From the NCBI RefSeq assembly GCF_002005465.1, contig NZ_CP014691.1, positions 2,630,501 to 2,694,500 of the forward strand: a stretch of 64,000 bases of DNA, in the 5' to 3' direction. How positions within the stretch are numbered: the stretch's first letter is position 1; each line of letters begins with the position of its first letter. Source of the DNA: Neoasaia chiangmaiensis. GTDB taxonomy: Bacteria > Pseudomonadota > Alphaproteobacteria > Acetobacterales > Acetobacteraceae. The position numbers were made by a program, and so were the translations under genes. Below the pieces are notes generated by a model that was given only the letters and a program-made list of their open reading frames with translations, did not search any database and was not told where the DNA came from. Of the stretch, positions 1 through 7,546 are shown in pieces.

Positions 1-1
1 G

Positions 2-79
2 ATGCCCCCGCTTTACTGGCTTGGCATGCTCCGCGGGCATGAGTTGATGGTGAAGCCCGGGCATAAAAAGGCGGACTGA
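2..79 (+). CDS. Possible 3' end of a gene cut by the window edge
   Basis: An open frame enters from the left edge and ends at a TGA at 77-79, giving about 25 C-terminal residues with the tail VKPGHKKAD. It lies 6 bases before the TauE-like gene on the same strand, the spacing expected of an operon partner. The other two forward frames also close within the first 45 bases, so the assignment rests only on spacing and on this frame being the longest. Too little is visible to name a family. Confidence 0.35.
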   Translation: MPPLYWLGMLRGHELMVKPGHKKAD

Positions 80-85
80 CGAAGC

Positions 86-853
86 ATGTCCGCACATTGG
101 ATGCTCGAACTGGGGTCGGGCGGGATCGTCGGTTTCGCGCTCGGACTTCTGGGCGGCGGTGGCTCGATCCTTGCTGTCCCGCTGATGGTCTATGTGGTGG
201 GCGTGCGCAATCCGCATGTCGCCATCGGCACGAGCGCCTTTGCGGTGGCGGTCAATGCATTGGCCGGGCTTGCAGGTCATGCGCGCTGTGGCACGGTAAA
301 GTGGCGCTGTGCGGCGATTTTCGCACCTTGCGGCATTGCCGGGGCATTGGTGGGCGCCTCCATCGGCAAGGCAATCGATGGACCGCGCCTTCTTCTGGCA
401 TTCGCGCTCCTGATGATCATCGTGGCGGGGCTGATGTTGCGCAGCCGGCATGACGAGGGGGTGCCGGGTGCGGCGTGCAACCGGGATAATGCGGGCAAGG
501 TCGGCGGCTATGGCGTGGCGACCGGGATGTTGTCCGGCATATTTGGCATTGGTGGGGGTTTTCTGGTGGTGCCGTCCTTGATGGCGGCAACGCGCATGCC
601 GATCCTGAATGCTGTTGGCACGTCGCTGGTGGCTGTCTCGGCTTTCGGCATCAGCACGGCGGCGAGCTACGCGCTGTCTGGTCTGGTGGACTGGCAACTG
701 GCGGCATTCTTTATCACGGGTGGCATTCTCGGCAGCCTTGGTGGCATGCAGGTGGCACGGCGTATGTGTCAGGGCTCCTCCCTAAGGTTGAAATCCGGCT
801 TCGCCGTCGTCATCTTCGCGGTGGCCGGATATATGATCCGGCGTAGCATCTAG
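86..853 (+). CDS. TauE/SafE family membrane permease
   Basis: A 255-residue inner-membrane protein of the TauE/SafE (sulfite exporter/anion permease) family. Two halves each begin with a glycine-rich signature: GLLGGGGSILAVPLM near residue 20 and GIFGIGGGFLVVPSL near residue 150, the internal duplication typical of this family. Hydrophobic segments cover most of the length, about eight in all. Members move sulfite, sulfoacetate or other small organosulfur anions; the substrate here cannot be told. It is followed after 10 bases by msrC on the same strand, so both probably share a transcript, and a sulfur-related role would fit. The length matches the family (about 250). Confidence 0.88.
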   Translation: MSAHWMLELGSGGIVGFALGLLGGGGSILAVPLMVYVVGVRNPHVAIGTSAFAVAVNALAGLAGHARCGTVKWRCAAIFAPCGIAGALVGASIGKAIDGPRLLLAFALLMIIVAGLMLRSRHDEGVPGAACNRDNAGKVGGYGVATGMLSGIFGIGGGFLVVPSLMAATRMPILNAVGTSLVAVSAFGISTAASYALSGLVDWQLAAFFITGGILGSLGGMQVARRMCQGSSLRLKSGFAVVIFAVAGYMIRRSI

Positions 854-863
854 AGGTTCCCGC

Positions 864-1334
864 ATGTCCGCTCCCGCTCAACGACTGACCGCCGAAGATC
901 TGGCTGAGGCGGTGGAAGCCGTTGTCGGCGCCGAGACCGATCTGATCGCCAACATGGCGAATGTCTCGGCGATGATCTTCGAGGCGGTTCCGGACCTCAA
1001 CTGGGCCGGGTTCTATCTCTGGAAGGATGACCAGCTTGTCCTTGGGCCGTTCCAGGGGCGTCTGGCATGCACGCGCATTCCCCTCGGCAGGGGTGTGTGC
1101 GGGACGGCCGCCGCCGAGCGTAAGACGCAGGTCGTGGCTGATGTGCATGATTTTCCCGGCCATATCGCCTGCGATGCGGCCTCGGCCTCGGAGATCGTCG
1201 TGCCGCTGGTCCATGGCGGGCGTCTGATCGGCGTGCTGGACCTCGACAGCCCGCGCAAGGCACGTTTCGGCGCGGCGGAGCAGGCGATGTTCGAGACGAT
1301 TGCCGCAACGTTGCTGAAGGGCAGCGCCTTATAG
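864..1334 (+). CDS. msrC: Free methionine-(R)-sulfoxide reductase (GAF domain)
   Basis: A 156-residue single GAF-domain protein matching fRMsr, the cytosolic enzyme that reduces free L-methionine-(R)-sulfoxide, usually with thioredoxin. The family's three conserved cysteines are present at C69 (LACTRIP), C79 (GVCGTAA) and C103 (HIACD), with the characteristic WAGFYLW segment near residue 47 and GVLDLDSP near the end. The ATG at 864 has an AGAGG ribosome-binding site 7 bases upstream. It lies 10 bases after the TauE-like gene and overlaps the convergent LysR gene by 6 bases at its 3' end. Full length, no odd residues. Role: oxidative-stress repair of methionine. Confidence 0.93.
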   Translation: MSAPAQRLTAEDLAEAVEAVVGAETDLIANMANVSAMIFEAVPDLNWAGFYLWKDDQLVLGPFQGRLACTRIPLGRGVCGTAAAERKTQVVADVHDFPGHIACDAASASEIVVPLVHGGRLIGVLDLDSPRKARFGAAEQAMFETIAATLLKGSAL

Positions 1335-2237
1335 TTCGGCAGACCTGAGCTTCGCCTGGCTCAGGCGCGTTTCTTCCACGATGTCGAGGAAATGCTGGAG
1401 AAGGGGCGGGACAGGCGTTGCATGGACGATGCCGATTTCCGAAAAGTTTTCTCCGAGGTCGAGACGCAGGCGTGTCACGTTGCCCGGCGTTGAATAGGCG
1501 GCGAAACGCGGCACGATGGCAACGCCCAGGTTGACGGAAGCAAGCTGAATGGCCGTCGAGAACTCGCGTATATATTTGATGCGGCCCGGAATCATGCCGG
1601 ACTGATGAAAAGCGCCGAGCAACGCATCGTGAAAGCCGGGCGCGTTGTCACGGGCAAGCACGAAAATCGTCTCTTCGTTCAGACCGGCCGGATTGAGACG
1701 CGTCTGATCCGCAAGATGGTGATCATCGGACATGATGGCTTCAAAATGCTCGCGCGCGATGGCGCGGATTTGCAGATGCTCATGATAAATCGGCATGCGT
1801 ACAAAGCCGAGGTCGAGATTGTGCTCCGCGATCGCTGCGAGCTGCGTGCCGGAACTCATTTCGGTGAGTTCGATCTCGACATGAGGCGATCGCTTGGTGA
1901 AACGACGGATCGCTTCGGCAAGGACTGCCGGAATGGCGGATGAGACAAAACCGATATGCAATGTTCCGATTGTACCCGTCGCGATATGGCGCGTGTTTTC
2001 GATCGTATCTGACACGTGCTGTAGAATCTGCTGTGCTTCGCGCAGGAAGTGGTGTCCGGCCGAGGTCAATGAAACGTGATGACGTGATCTTTCGAACAAA
2101 CGGCAGGACAATTCCTGTTCCAGCTGTTTGATGTGATTGCTGAGCGCGGGCTGCACAATGTGCAGACGGCCCGCGGCACGCCCAAAATGCAGGGTTTCCG
2201 CCAAAACGCAGAACGAACGGAGATGTTTGAAATCCAT
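1329..2237 (-). CDS. LysR-type transcriptional regulator
   Basis: 302 residues: an N-terminal winged helix-turn-helix beginning MDFKHLRSFCVLAE with the recognition-helix stretch QPALSNHIKQLEQEL at about 29-43, and a C-terminal type-2 periplasmic-binding-like inducer domain. It is divergent from the sugar MFS permease/isomerase genes starting at 2409, the classical arrangement for a LysR regulator controlling its neighbour. The 171-base intergenic region contains a strong inverted repeat (2261-2279) that could be its operator. The gene's 3' end overlaps msrC by 6 bases, convergent. The effector is unknown; a pentose, hexose or derivative is the obvious guess from context. Confidence 0.92.
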   Translation of the reverse strand: MDFKHLRSFCVLAETLHFGRAAGRLHIVQPALSNHIKQLEQELSCRLFERSRHHVSLTSAGHHFLREAQQILQHVSDTIENTRHIATGTIGTLHIGFVSSAIPAVLAEAIRRFTKRSPHVEIELTEMSSGTQLAAIAEHNLDLGFVRMPIYHEHLQIRAIAREHFEAIMSDDHHLADQTRLNPAGLNEETIFVLARDNAPGFHDALLGAFHQSGMIPGRIKYIREFSTAIQLASVNLGVAIVPRFAAYSTPGNVTRLRLDLGENFSEIGIVHATPVPPLLQHFLDIVEETRLSQAKLRSAEL

Positions 2238-2260
2238 TCACGCAGTTTGTCATAACGCCA

Positions 2261-2279
2261 TGTGATCACCACCATCACA
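2261..2279. promoter_or_regulatory. Inverted repeat, candidate LysR operator
   Basis: TGTGAT (2261-2266) and ATCACA (2274-2279) form a perfect 6-base inverted repeat with a 7-base spacer. It lies about 25 bases upstream of the LysR start and 130 bases upstream of the divergent MFS start. LysR boxes are partly palindromic with a T-N11-A core, and this site is in the expected autoregulatory position. The spacing (TGTGA-N9-TCACA) is wrong for a CRP site, which uses N6. Confidence 0.4.
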
Positions 2280-2408
2280 AAAGAGAATTGGACGCGCGGG
2301 TTGATCGCGTAAAGATGGGGTTACGCGCAGTTAATAAATTGCTGCACAAAGATGGCGAGATGTCGATCAGGTGTTTCCGCCAGCGTCGGCAGAAAGGTTT
2401 TTTCTCCC

Positions 2409-3728
2409 ATGGCCACCCCTGATTTCGCCTCGACGGCGCGCGCGTCCGGACGCTGGATTCGTGTCATGCCGATCGTCTTCGTCACCTACAGCCTGGCATA
2501 TCTCGACCGTACGAATTACGGCTTTGGCGCCGCGGCTGGTCTCAACGAGGCGTTACACATCTCACCCAGCCGATCGGCCTGGCTGGCATCGCTGTTTTTC
2601 CTCGGATATTTTGCGTTTCAGGTGCCTGCGGCGGCTTACGCCCGCAAACACAGCCCGACGCGCATGATCTTCGTGTGTATCCTCGGTTGGGGCGTTCTTG
2701 CTTCGCTGACGGGTGTCATCAACAATTTCTGGCTGCTCGCACTGGACCGGTTCCTTCTCGGCAGCATGGAAAGTCTCATCATCCCGGCGATGCTGATCCT
2801 GCTGACGGAGTGGTTCACCCGTGGCGAGCGTTCGCGGGCCAATACCTATCTGATACTCGGCAATCCTGTGACCGTCCTATGGATGTCGGCGATCACCGGT
2901 TATCTGATCGCGCAGTTCGGATGGCGGAATGTCTTTATTATCGAGGGCGCGCCGTCGATCATCTGGGCATTCGTGTGGCTGGCGACGATGTCGGATCATC
3001 CGCAACAGGCGAAATGGCTCGCGCCGGCCGAACGTGATGCTCTGGAAGCGCAGTTGGCGCGTGAGCAGAGCGACATCGTGCCGCAATCGGCGGATGTCTG
3101 GTCGGTCCTGTTCGACCGGCGCGTCCTGGTGCTCAGTCTGCAACTGCTTCTGTGGAGTGTCACGGCATACGGTTTCATCATGTGGCTGCCGGATATCATC
3201 CATCGCGGTGGCGCGCAGACGATGGGCATGACCGGATTGCTAACGGCAGGGCCATACGCAGCCTCCACCGTGTTGATGATCGTCGTCTCGTGGCTGTCCG
3301 ACAAATGGCAGGTCCGCAAAAGCATCGTCTGGCCGCTGCTGGTCGTTTCGGCGATCTGTTTCCTCGGCAGTTACTGGATCGCCGATCGCAGCTTCGTCGT
3401 CGCCTATGCCTGCATGGTGATCGGCTGCGCCACGATGCAGGCGCCCCTGGGGCCGTTCTTCGCGATCGCGCCGGATATCCTCAGCCGTGAAGCCGCGGGC
3501 GTTGCGATGGGTATCATCAACAGCGCCGGCGCATTGGGCGGTTTCCTTGGCTCCTGGATCATCGGCTACATCCAGTCCACGACGCATAGCCTGAGTTTGA
3601 GTTTCGTCGCCATGTCCAGCTTCATCTTCGCTGCGGCGATCCTGATGGCGACCTTTGATGCCCGCCCGCCTGCGTATGCACGCAAACACGGCATTGTGCC
3701 TGCGAAGGGCGGGGCGCCCATCGCCTGA
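2409..3728 (+). CDS. MFS permease, anion:cation symporter type
   Basis: A major facilitator of about 439 residues with roughly twelve membrane segments. The N-terminal stretch YSLAYLDRTNYGFGAAAGL is the hallmark of the ACS (anion:cation symporter; phthalate/hexuronate/sugar-acid permease) subfamily. An upstream ATG at 2352 is in frame, but the ATG at 2409 is preferred because it has AGAAAGG upstream and starts just before the first membrane helix. It is followed 34 bases later by a D-lyxose-isomerase-like gene and then an OprB porin, suggesting uptake of a sugar or sugar acid across both membranes. Likely regulated by the divergent LysR protein. Confidence 0.88.
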   Translation: MATPDFASTARASGRWIRVMPIVFVTYSLAYLDRTNYGFGAAAGLNEALHISPSRSAWLASLFFLGYFAFQVPAAAYARKHSPTRMIFVCILGWGVLASLTGVINNFWLLALDRFLLGSMESLIIPAMLILLTEWFTRGERSRANTYLILGNPVTVLWMSAITGYLIAQFGWRNVFIIEGAPSIIWAFVWLATMSDHPQQAKWLAPAERDALEAQLAREQSDIVPQSADVWSVLFDRRVLVLSLQLLLWSVTAYGFIMWLPDIIHRGGAQTMGMTGLLTAGPYAASTVLMIVVSWLSDKWQVRKSIVWPLLVVSAICFLGSYWIADRSFVVAYACMVIGCATMQAPLGPFFAIAPDILSREAAGVAMGIINSAGALGGFLGSWIIGYIQSTTHSLSLSFVAMSSFIFAAAILMATFDARPPAYARKHGIVPAKGGAPIA

Positions 3729-3762
3729 TTTCCGGACCGATCATAAAAATAGGATAGCGAAA

Positions 3763-4488
3763 ATGTTGCTGAAACGCTCACAGATCAATGCCAGCATCGA
3801 ACTTGCCATGAAAACGTTCCGGGAATACGGCATCAGCCTTCCCGGCTTCGCTTACTGGACGGTCGACGACTGGAAAAACAAGGGTCATGAGGCCGATGAA
3901 ATTCGCGATTGCATGCTGGGGTGGGATGTCACCGACTTCGGGCAGGGCGATTTCACGAAAATCGGCCGAACGCTGTTCACATTACGTAACGGTTCGCTCC
4001 GGCGTTCCGGTTACGATAAATCCTATGCGGAAAAACTGATTCTCGATCCGGAGGGCCAGCGTTCGCCCGCGCATTTTCATCGCACGAAAATGGAAGACAT
4101 CATCAACCGTGCGGGCGGGAATATTCTCGTGCAACTCACGAAGGCCAATGCATCTAACGAACGAAGCAACGAGCACTTCACGATCAAGGTCGATGGCGTT
4201 GTGCGGGACATGGCGCCGGGCGATATCGTTCGGCTTGAGCCGGGGCAGGGTGTCTGCATCCCGCCACGCACGATCCATCAGTTCTGGGGTGAGGACGGAA
4301 CGGGCCTGACGGTAAGTGGGGAGGTGTCGTCGCTTTGTGACGACCATGCCGACAACTGCTTCCTGGAGCCTTCCGCACGCTTTCCGGAAATTGACGAAGA
4401 CGAGCCGCGGCGTTACTTTCTGTGTCACGAGTATCCGGCAGTCTCTCAGGACGCAGCGCTGGAAACGGTGTCGGTTGGAGCGCTCTGA
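3763..4488 (+). CDS. D-lyxose ketol-isomerase-like cupin
   Basis: 241 residues resembling the D-lyxose/D-mannose isomerase family (cupin fold, Mn-dependent), which interconverts D-lyxose with D-xylulose and often D-mannose with D-fructose. The cupin metal ligands are visible: H104 and H106 (PAHFHRTKMEDI), E111 and H172 (PRTIHQFWG). The N-terminal part, with FAYWTVDDW near 29-37 and EIRDCMLGWDVTDFG at 46-60, is typical of the family. The ATG at 3763 has AGGATAG upstream and gives the family's usual length; an in-frame start at 3655 lies inside the preceding MFS gene and is rejected. Second gene of the MFS-isomerase-porin group. Substrate is inferred from family only. Confidence 0.85.
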   Translation: MLLKRSQINASIELAMKTFREYGISLPGFAYWTVDDWKNKGHEADEIRDCMLGWDVTDFGQGDFTKIGRTLFTLRNGSLRRSGYDKSYAEKLILDPEGQRSPAHFHRTKMEDIINRAGGNILVQLTKANASNERSNEHFTIKVDGVVRDMAPGDIVRLEPGQGVCIPPRTIHQFWGEDGTGLTVSGEVSSLCDDHADNCFLEPSARFPEIDEDEPRRYFLCHEYPAVSQDAALETVSVGAL

Positions 4489-4617
4489 ATTGATTGTAAT
4501 TCGTTGCTGACATCCCAAGAAGATCGGGCGGTATTGCGCGATCGCCATCCGCCCCGACCTATGACGACGCATCTTTGAAGGACGCGTCGTTGAACGCCAC
4601 TATGATTAGTGACGACC

Positions 4618-6039
4618 ATGCAGACAATCAGCCAATCCAAGTATCTCCGGGCCGCTCTTTATGTTTTGATCGGCGTGACCGGACTGTCGCGCCCGGCATC
4701 CGCGCAATATCGCGGGCCCATTTCGGCCGTGGCGCCCTCGTTCTCCCTCGACACGCCGACGGCTTATGAGAACACGCCATTCACGCCGGCCGTCGAACAT
4801 ATGTATCAGCCCTGGGGCGACCTTCTGAAAAAGTGGAACAAGAAGGGGATCGGACTGGTTTTTGACTATACCAGCGAAAGTGCGTTGGCGCTGGATGGCG
4901 GCAATGCGGGTGATGCCGGTTACGCACATCAGATTGGCGCTGAGCTGGATATCGACTGGGAACGGTTGATCGGCTGGAAGGGATTTCGCAGTCATGCTGT
5001 CGTCGTCAACCGCGCGGGGCACAACATGGCCACCGATTTCGGCGATCGTTCGCTTAACGGTTTTCAGGAAATCTACGGCGGCGGCGGCAATGTTGGCGTG
5101 AAGCTGGTCTATGTCTATGGCACGCAGGATCTGTTGGGTGGGCGCGTGCAGATTGCGTTCGGGAAAATGTCGGTCAACACCGATTTCTCGGCCTCGCCGC
5201 TCTATTGTACGTTCATGAACAAGTCGATCTGCGGCAATCCGAAGTCGTTGACCCGTGGCGATTCCGGATTTGGCACTTATCCTGGGTCGACATATGGCAC
5301 CCGCGTGCGGGTCTGGCCGCTGCATGGCGTTTATGCGCAATTCGGGCTCTATGGCACCAATCCGGACCTGTCGAGTAATGCCTATGACCGCAGCGGTTGG
5401 AATTTCAGCACCAACCGTTATACTGGGATGTATATCCCGGTGGAGGTCGGCCTGATTCCGTCCTTTGGGCCGCATAACCTCGTCGGGCACTATAAGCTGG
5501 GTGTTGCTTACGATACCGCGAATTATGCGGACAATCTTTATGATGTCGACGGTGGCTTCCTGGCGCTGACGCATCGCTCCGCTCGTCAGGACAACGGGAA
5601 AACCCAGCTATGGATCGAGGGCGATCAGATGCTGGTTCGCAATGGTAGTGGGCCGCTGCATGGTCTTTACGTCATGGCGGGGCTGGTGCGTAACACGCCG
5701 CAGAGCAGCCCCTATCTCTATCAATATTATGCCGGGTTCGTTGATCGTGGCCCAGTGCCGTGGCGACCGAAGGATACGTTCGGCATCATCATGACGCGCG
5801 CGACGGCGAGCCCGGATCTCGTGGCGACGCAGCGGATCGATTACGCATTGGGCAAGAAGCTGCCGGCCAATGCGACCTATCCGCAAAGCCACCTGACCGT
5901 TCTCGAGGTGTCCTATAACATTCACGCCTGTGAAGGGCTGTCCATTCAGCCGGATTTCCAGCGTATCATGCGGCCGAACCTCCAGCGCAACAAGGCGAGC
6001 ATCGATGCGCTGGGCCTGAAAATCCACGCGGTATTCTGA
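4618..6039 (+). CDS. OprB-family carbohydrate porin
   Basis: About 473 residues. The N-terminal signal peptide runs LRAALYVLIGVTGLSRPASA before the mature protein. The body has the OprB pattern: PWGDLLKKWNKKGIGLVFDYTSESALAL near the mature start, many short amphipathic strands, and a C-terminal strand ending in aromatic F (LGLKIHAVF), the outer-membrane insertion signal. OprB porins admit glucose and other sugars across the outer membrane and are abundant in acetic acid bacteria. A GTG at 4609 is possible, but the ATG at 4618 gives a better signal peptide. It follows the lyxose-isomerase gene by about 130 bases, so it may have its own promoter. Confidence 0.9.
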   Translation: MQTISQSKYLRAALYVLIGVTGLSRPASAQYRGPISAVAPSFSLDTPTAYENTPFTPAVEHMYQPWGDLLKKWNKKGIGLVFDYTSESALALDGGNAGDAGYAHQIGAELDIDWERLIGWKGFRSHAVVVNRAGHNMATDFGDRSLNGFQEIYGGGGNVGVKLVYVYGTQDLLGGRVQIAFGKMSVNTDFSASPLYCTFMNKSICGNPKSLTRGDSGFGTYPGSTYGTRVRVWPLHGVYAQFGLYGTNPDLSSNAYDRSGWNFSTNRYTGMYIPVEVGLIPSFGPHNLVGHYKLGVAYDTANYADNLYDVDGGFLALTHRSARQDNGKTQLWIEGDQMLVRNGSGPLHGLYVMAGLVRNTPQSSPYLYQYYAGFVDRGPVPWRPKDTFGIIMTRATASPDLVATQRIDYALGKKLPANATYPQSHLTVLEVSYNIHACEGLSIQPDFQRIMRPNLQRNKASIDALGLKIHAVF

Positions 6040-6045
6040 GTGCCG

Positions 6046-6549
6046 CTATTCCGCGTCTTTGTCCATGATGCGATCCATGACGGCCATCAGGACGCCGGAA
6101 GCGACGAAGGCAAGGTGGATTCCGACACTCCAGGCGAGGTCACGGTTCGGAATCTGACCGACACGAATGAAGTTGGCCAGGACGTGGATGGCGGACATGG
6201 CGACGATGGACGCCATGAGCTTGATCTTGATATCGCCAAACGTCACGTGTCCGATCCATTTCGGATAGTCATCGTGCTCTCGCACGTCGAGGCGTGAGAC
6301 GAAGTTCTCATAGCCCGCGAACATGACGATGAGCATCAGGTTGGCGAGGAGCATCAGGTCGATCAGATCGAGCACGCCGACGAAAAGGTCGTCGAACTCC
6401 AGAACGAAGACGTGTCGCCACAGGCTCCAGATGGTCTGGAAAAACTTGATGGGCACGAGCACAAGGGCTGCGACGAGCCCGAAATAGAGCGGAGCGGTAA
6501 GCCATCGCGAGCTGAAAAAGAGGCGTTCGAGGCGGTGTTCTGTTTTCAT
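6046..6549 (-). CDS. UPF0114 (YqhA-like) inner-membrane protein
   Basis: 167 residues with about four hydrophobic segments. Characteristic stretches are LERLFFSSRWLTAPLYFGL at 7-25, a central LDLIDLMLLANLMLIVMFAGYENFVS and a conserved KWIGHVTFGDIKIKLMASIVAMSAIHVL. These identify the UPF0114 family, widespread in proteobacteria with no settled biochemical role. It is convergent with the porin (6 bases between stops) and divergent from the AT-rich acetyltransferase. Length matches the family. Confidence 0.9.
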   Translation of the reverse strand: MKTEHRLERLFFSSRWLTAPLYFGLVAALVLVPIKFFQTIWSLWRHVFVLEFDDLFVGVLDLIDLMLLANLMLIVMFAGYENFVSRLDVREHDDYPKWIGHVTFGDIKIKLMASIVAMSAIHVLANFIRVGQIPNRDLAWSVGIHLAFVASGVLMAVMDRIMDKDAE

Positions 6550-6683
6550 AAGTGATTAGTGTCTCTGTTCATGAGTTTTTCAAAAAATAGTTGCAAACCG
6601 AATCATTATATTTCATAGTAAGAAATCATTTTTATTATTTTGTTCCGACTTCTTTCTTTGATTGTTTCCAACGGGGCATAGCA

Positions 6684-7340
6684 ATGGGATTGATAGCAGA
6701 AAAAGAAGAAAAGTGGTTACAAAATAGACTGAAATACCTATCGTGGGATTATTTCAATCATGCGTCGGACGAAGAAAGAATAAATCAATCTGCTCTACAA
6801 CATGTTCTTAGGAAGCACGCAGGCGCGCAGTTTTTCGGAGATTGTTTTGTTTCCGAGGATGCGAAAATATACACGGAAGTGATGCACCTTCGTAATAAAA
6901 CCTTCATATGCGGAGGTGCGATTATAAGGCATCAACTGTATACGGGCGATGATTGTTGTATTGGCAGTTATTCGCATCTTGCGGGTGTCGTCCGTCTTGG
7001 TTCTCACGTTATGATCGGCGGTGGGGTATCGATTTTCGGTTTTAATCATGGAATCGAGATAGATCGTCCAATGGCACACCAGGCGTGTCAGTCGCGCGGT
7101 ATTATTATAGGTGACGACTGCTGGATAGGCGCTAATGCGACAATTGTTGACGGGGTAGAAATAGGAGCACATTCAATTGTCGCTGCTGGTGCGGTAGTAA
7201 CGAAAAACTTTCCGGAGTGGTCTGTTATTGGAGGTGTGCCTGGTCGTTTGATACGAAACAGGATGGTTCCAAATGATGAGATAATGCTGATGAGTAATGG
7301 AGTATTGGCCGCGAGCATGATGGAAAATGCCAACCCGTAA
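6684..7340 (+). CDS. Left-handed beta-helix O-acyl/acetyltransferase, AT-rich
   Basis: 218 residues from the ATG at 6684 (ACGGGGC upstream); a TTG at 6591 would extend it but precedes a hydrophobic tail unlike the family. The second half carries hexapeptide repeats and the CoA-binding end: IIIGDDCWIGANATIVDGVEIG, then AGAVVTKNFPEWSVIGGVPGRLIR. A central histidine in FGFNHGIEID is positioned like the catalytic His of the NodL/WbbJ/maltose acetyltransferase group. Members acetylate sugars of surface polysaccharide or free sugars. The gene and both flanks are far more AT-rich than everything around them and use AT-ending codons (AAA, ATA, AAT), a sign of horizontal acquisition. It stands alone; no glycan cluster is visible. 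Confidence 0.85.
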   Translation: MGLIAEKEEKWLQNRLKYLSWDYFNHASDEERINQSALQHVLRKHAGAQFFGDCFVSEDAKIYTEVMHLRNKTFICGGAIIRHQLYTGDDCCIGSYSHLAGVVRLGSHVMIGGGVSIFGFNHGIEIDRPMAHQACQSRGIIIGDDCWIGANATIVDGVEIGAHSIVAAGAVVTKNFPEWSVIGGVPGRLIRNRMVPNDEIMLMSNGVLAASMMENANP

Positions 7341-7546
7341 AAGGAGAAATAATTTCATATCAAATAATGCAGTTTATATGTCACTTATAAATCATAATAA
7401 TAAATTTACATGCCATATTGAACTTCATAAATGAAAAACTATAAAAGAAATCATTACATAAGATAAATAATATTATTTATACTATGATAGCGATGGCCAA
7501 TTGGTAAATCCGAAGGGTTTTTCAATTGGCTCTGAGAGCCAAAAAT
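7341..7546. other. AT-rich intergenic tail of the acetyltransferase island
   Basis: A very AT-rich stretch without a credible open frame. It contains a short hairpin at 7526-7542, TTGGCTC / GAGCCAA with a TGA loop, just past the stop of the minus-strand adenosine-deaminase-like gene. The hairpin lacks a clean U-tract on that strand, so terminator function is only possible. Confidence 0.5.

Noticed and set aside
2261..2279. CRP-binding site reading of the TGTGA...TCACA repeat
   Set aside because: Half-sites are separated by 9 bases, not the 6 used by CRP.
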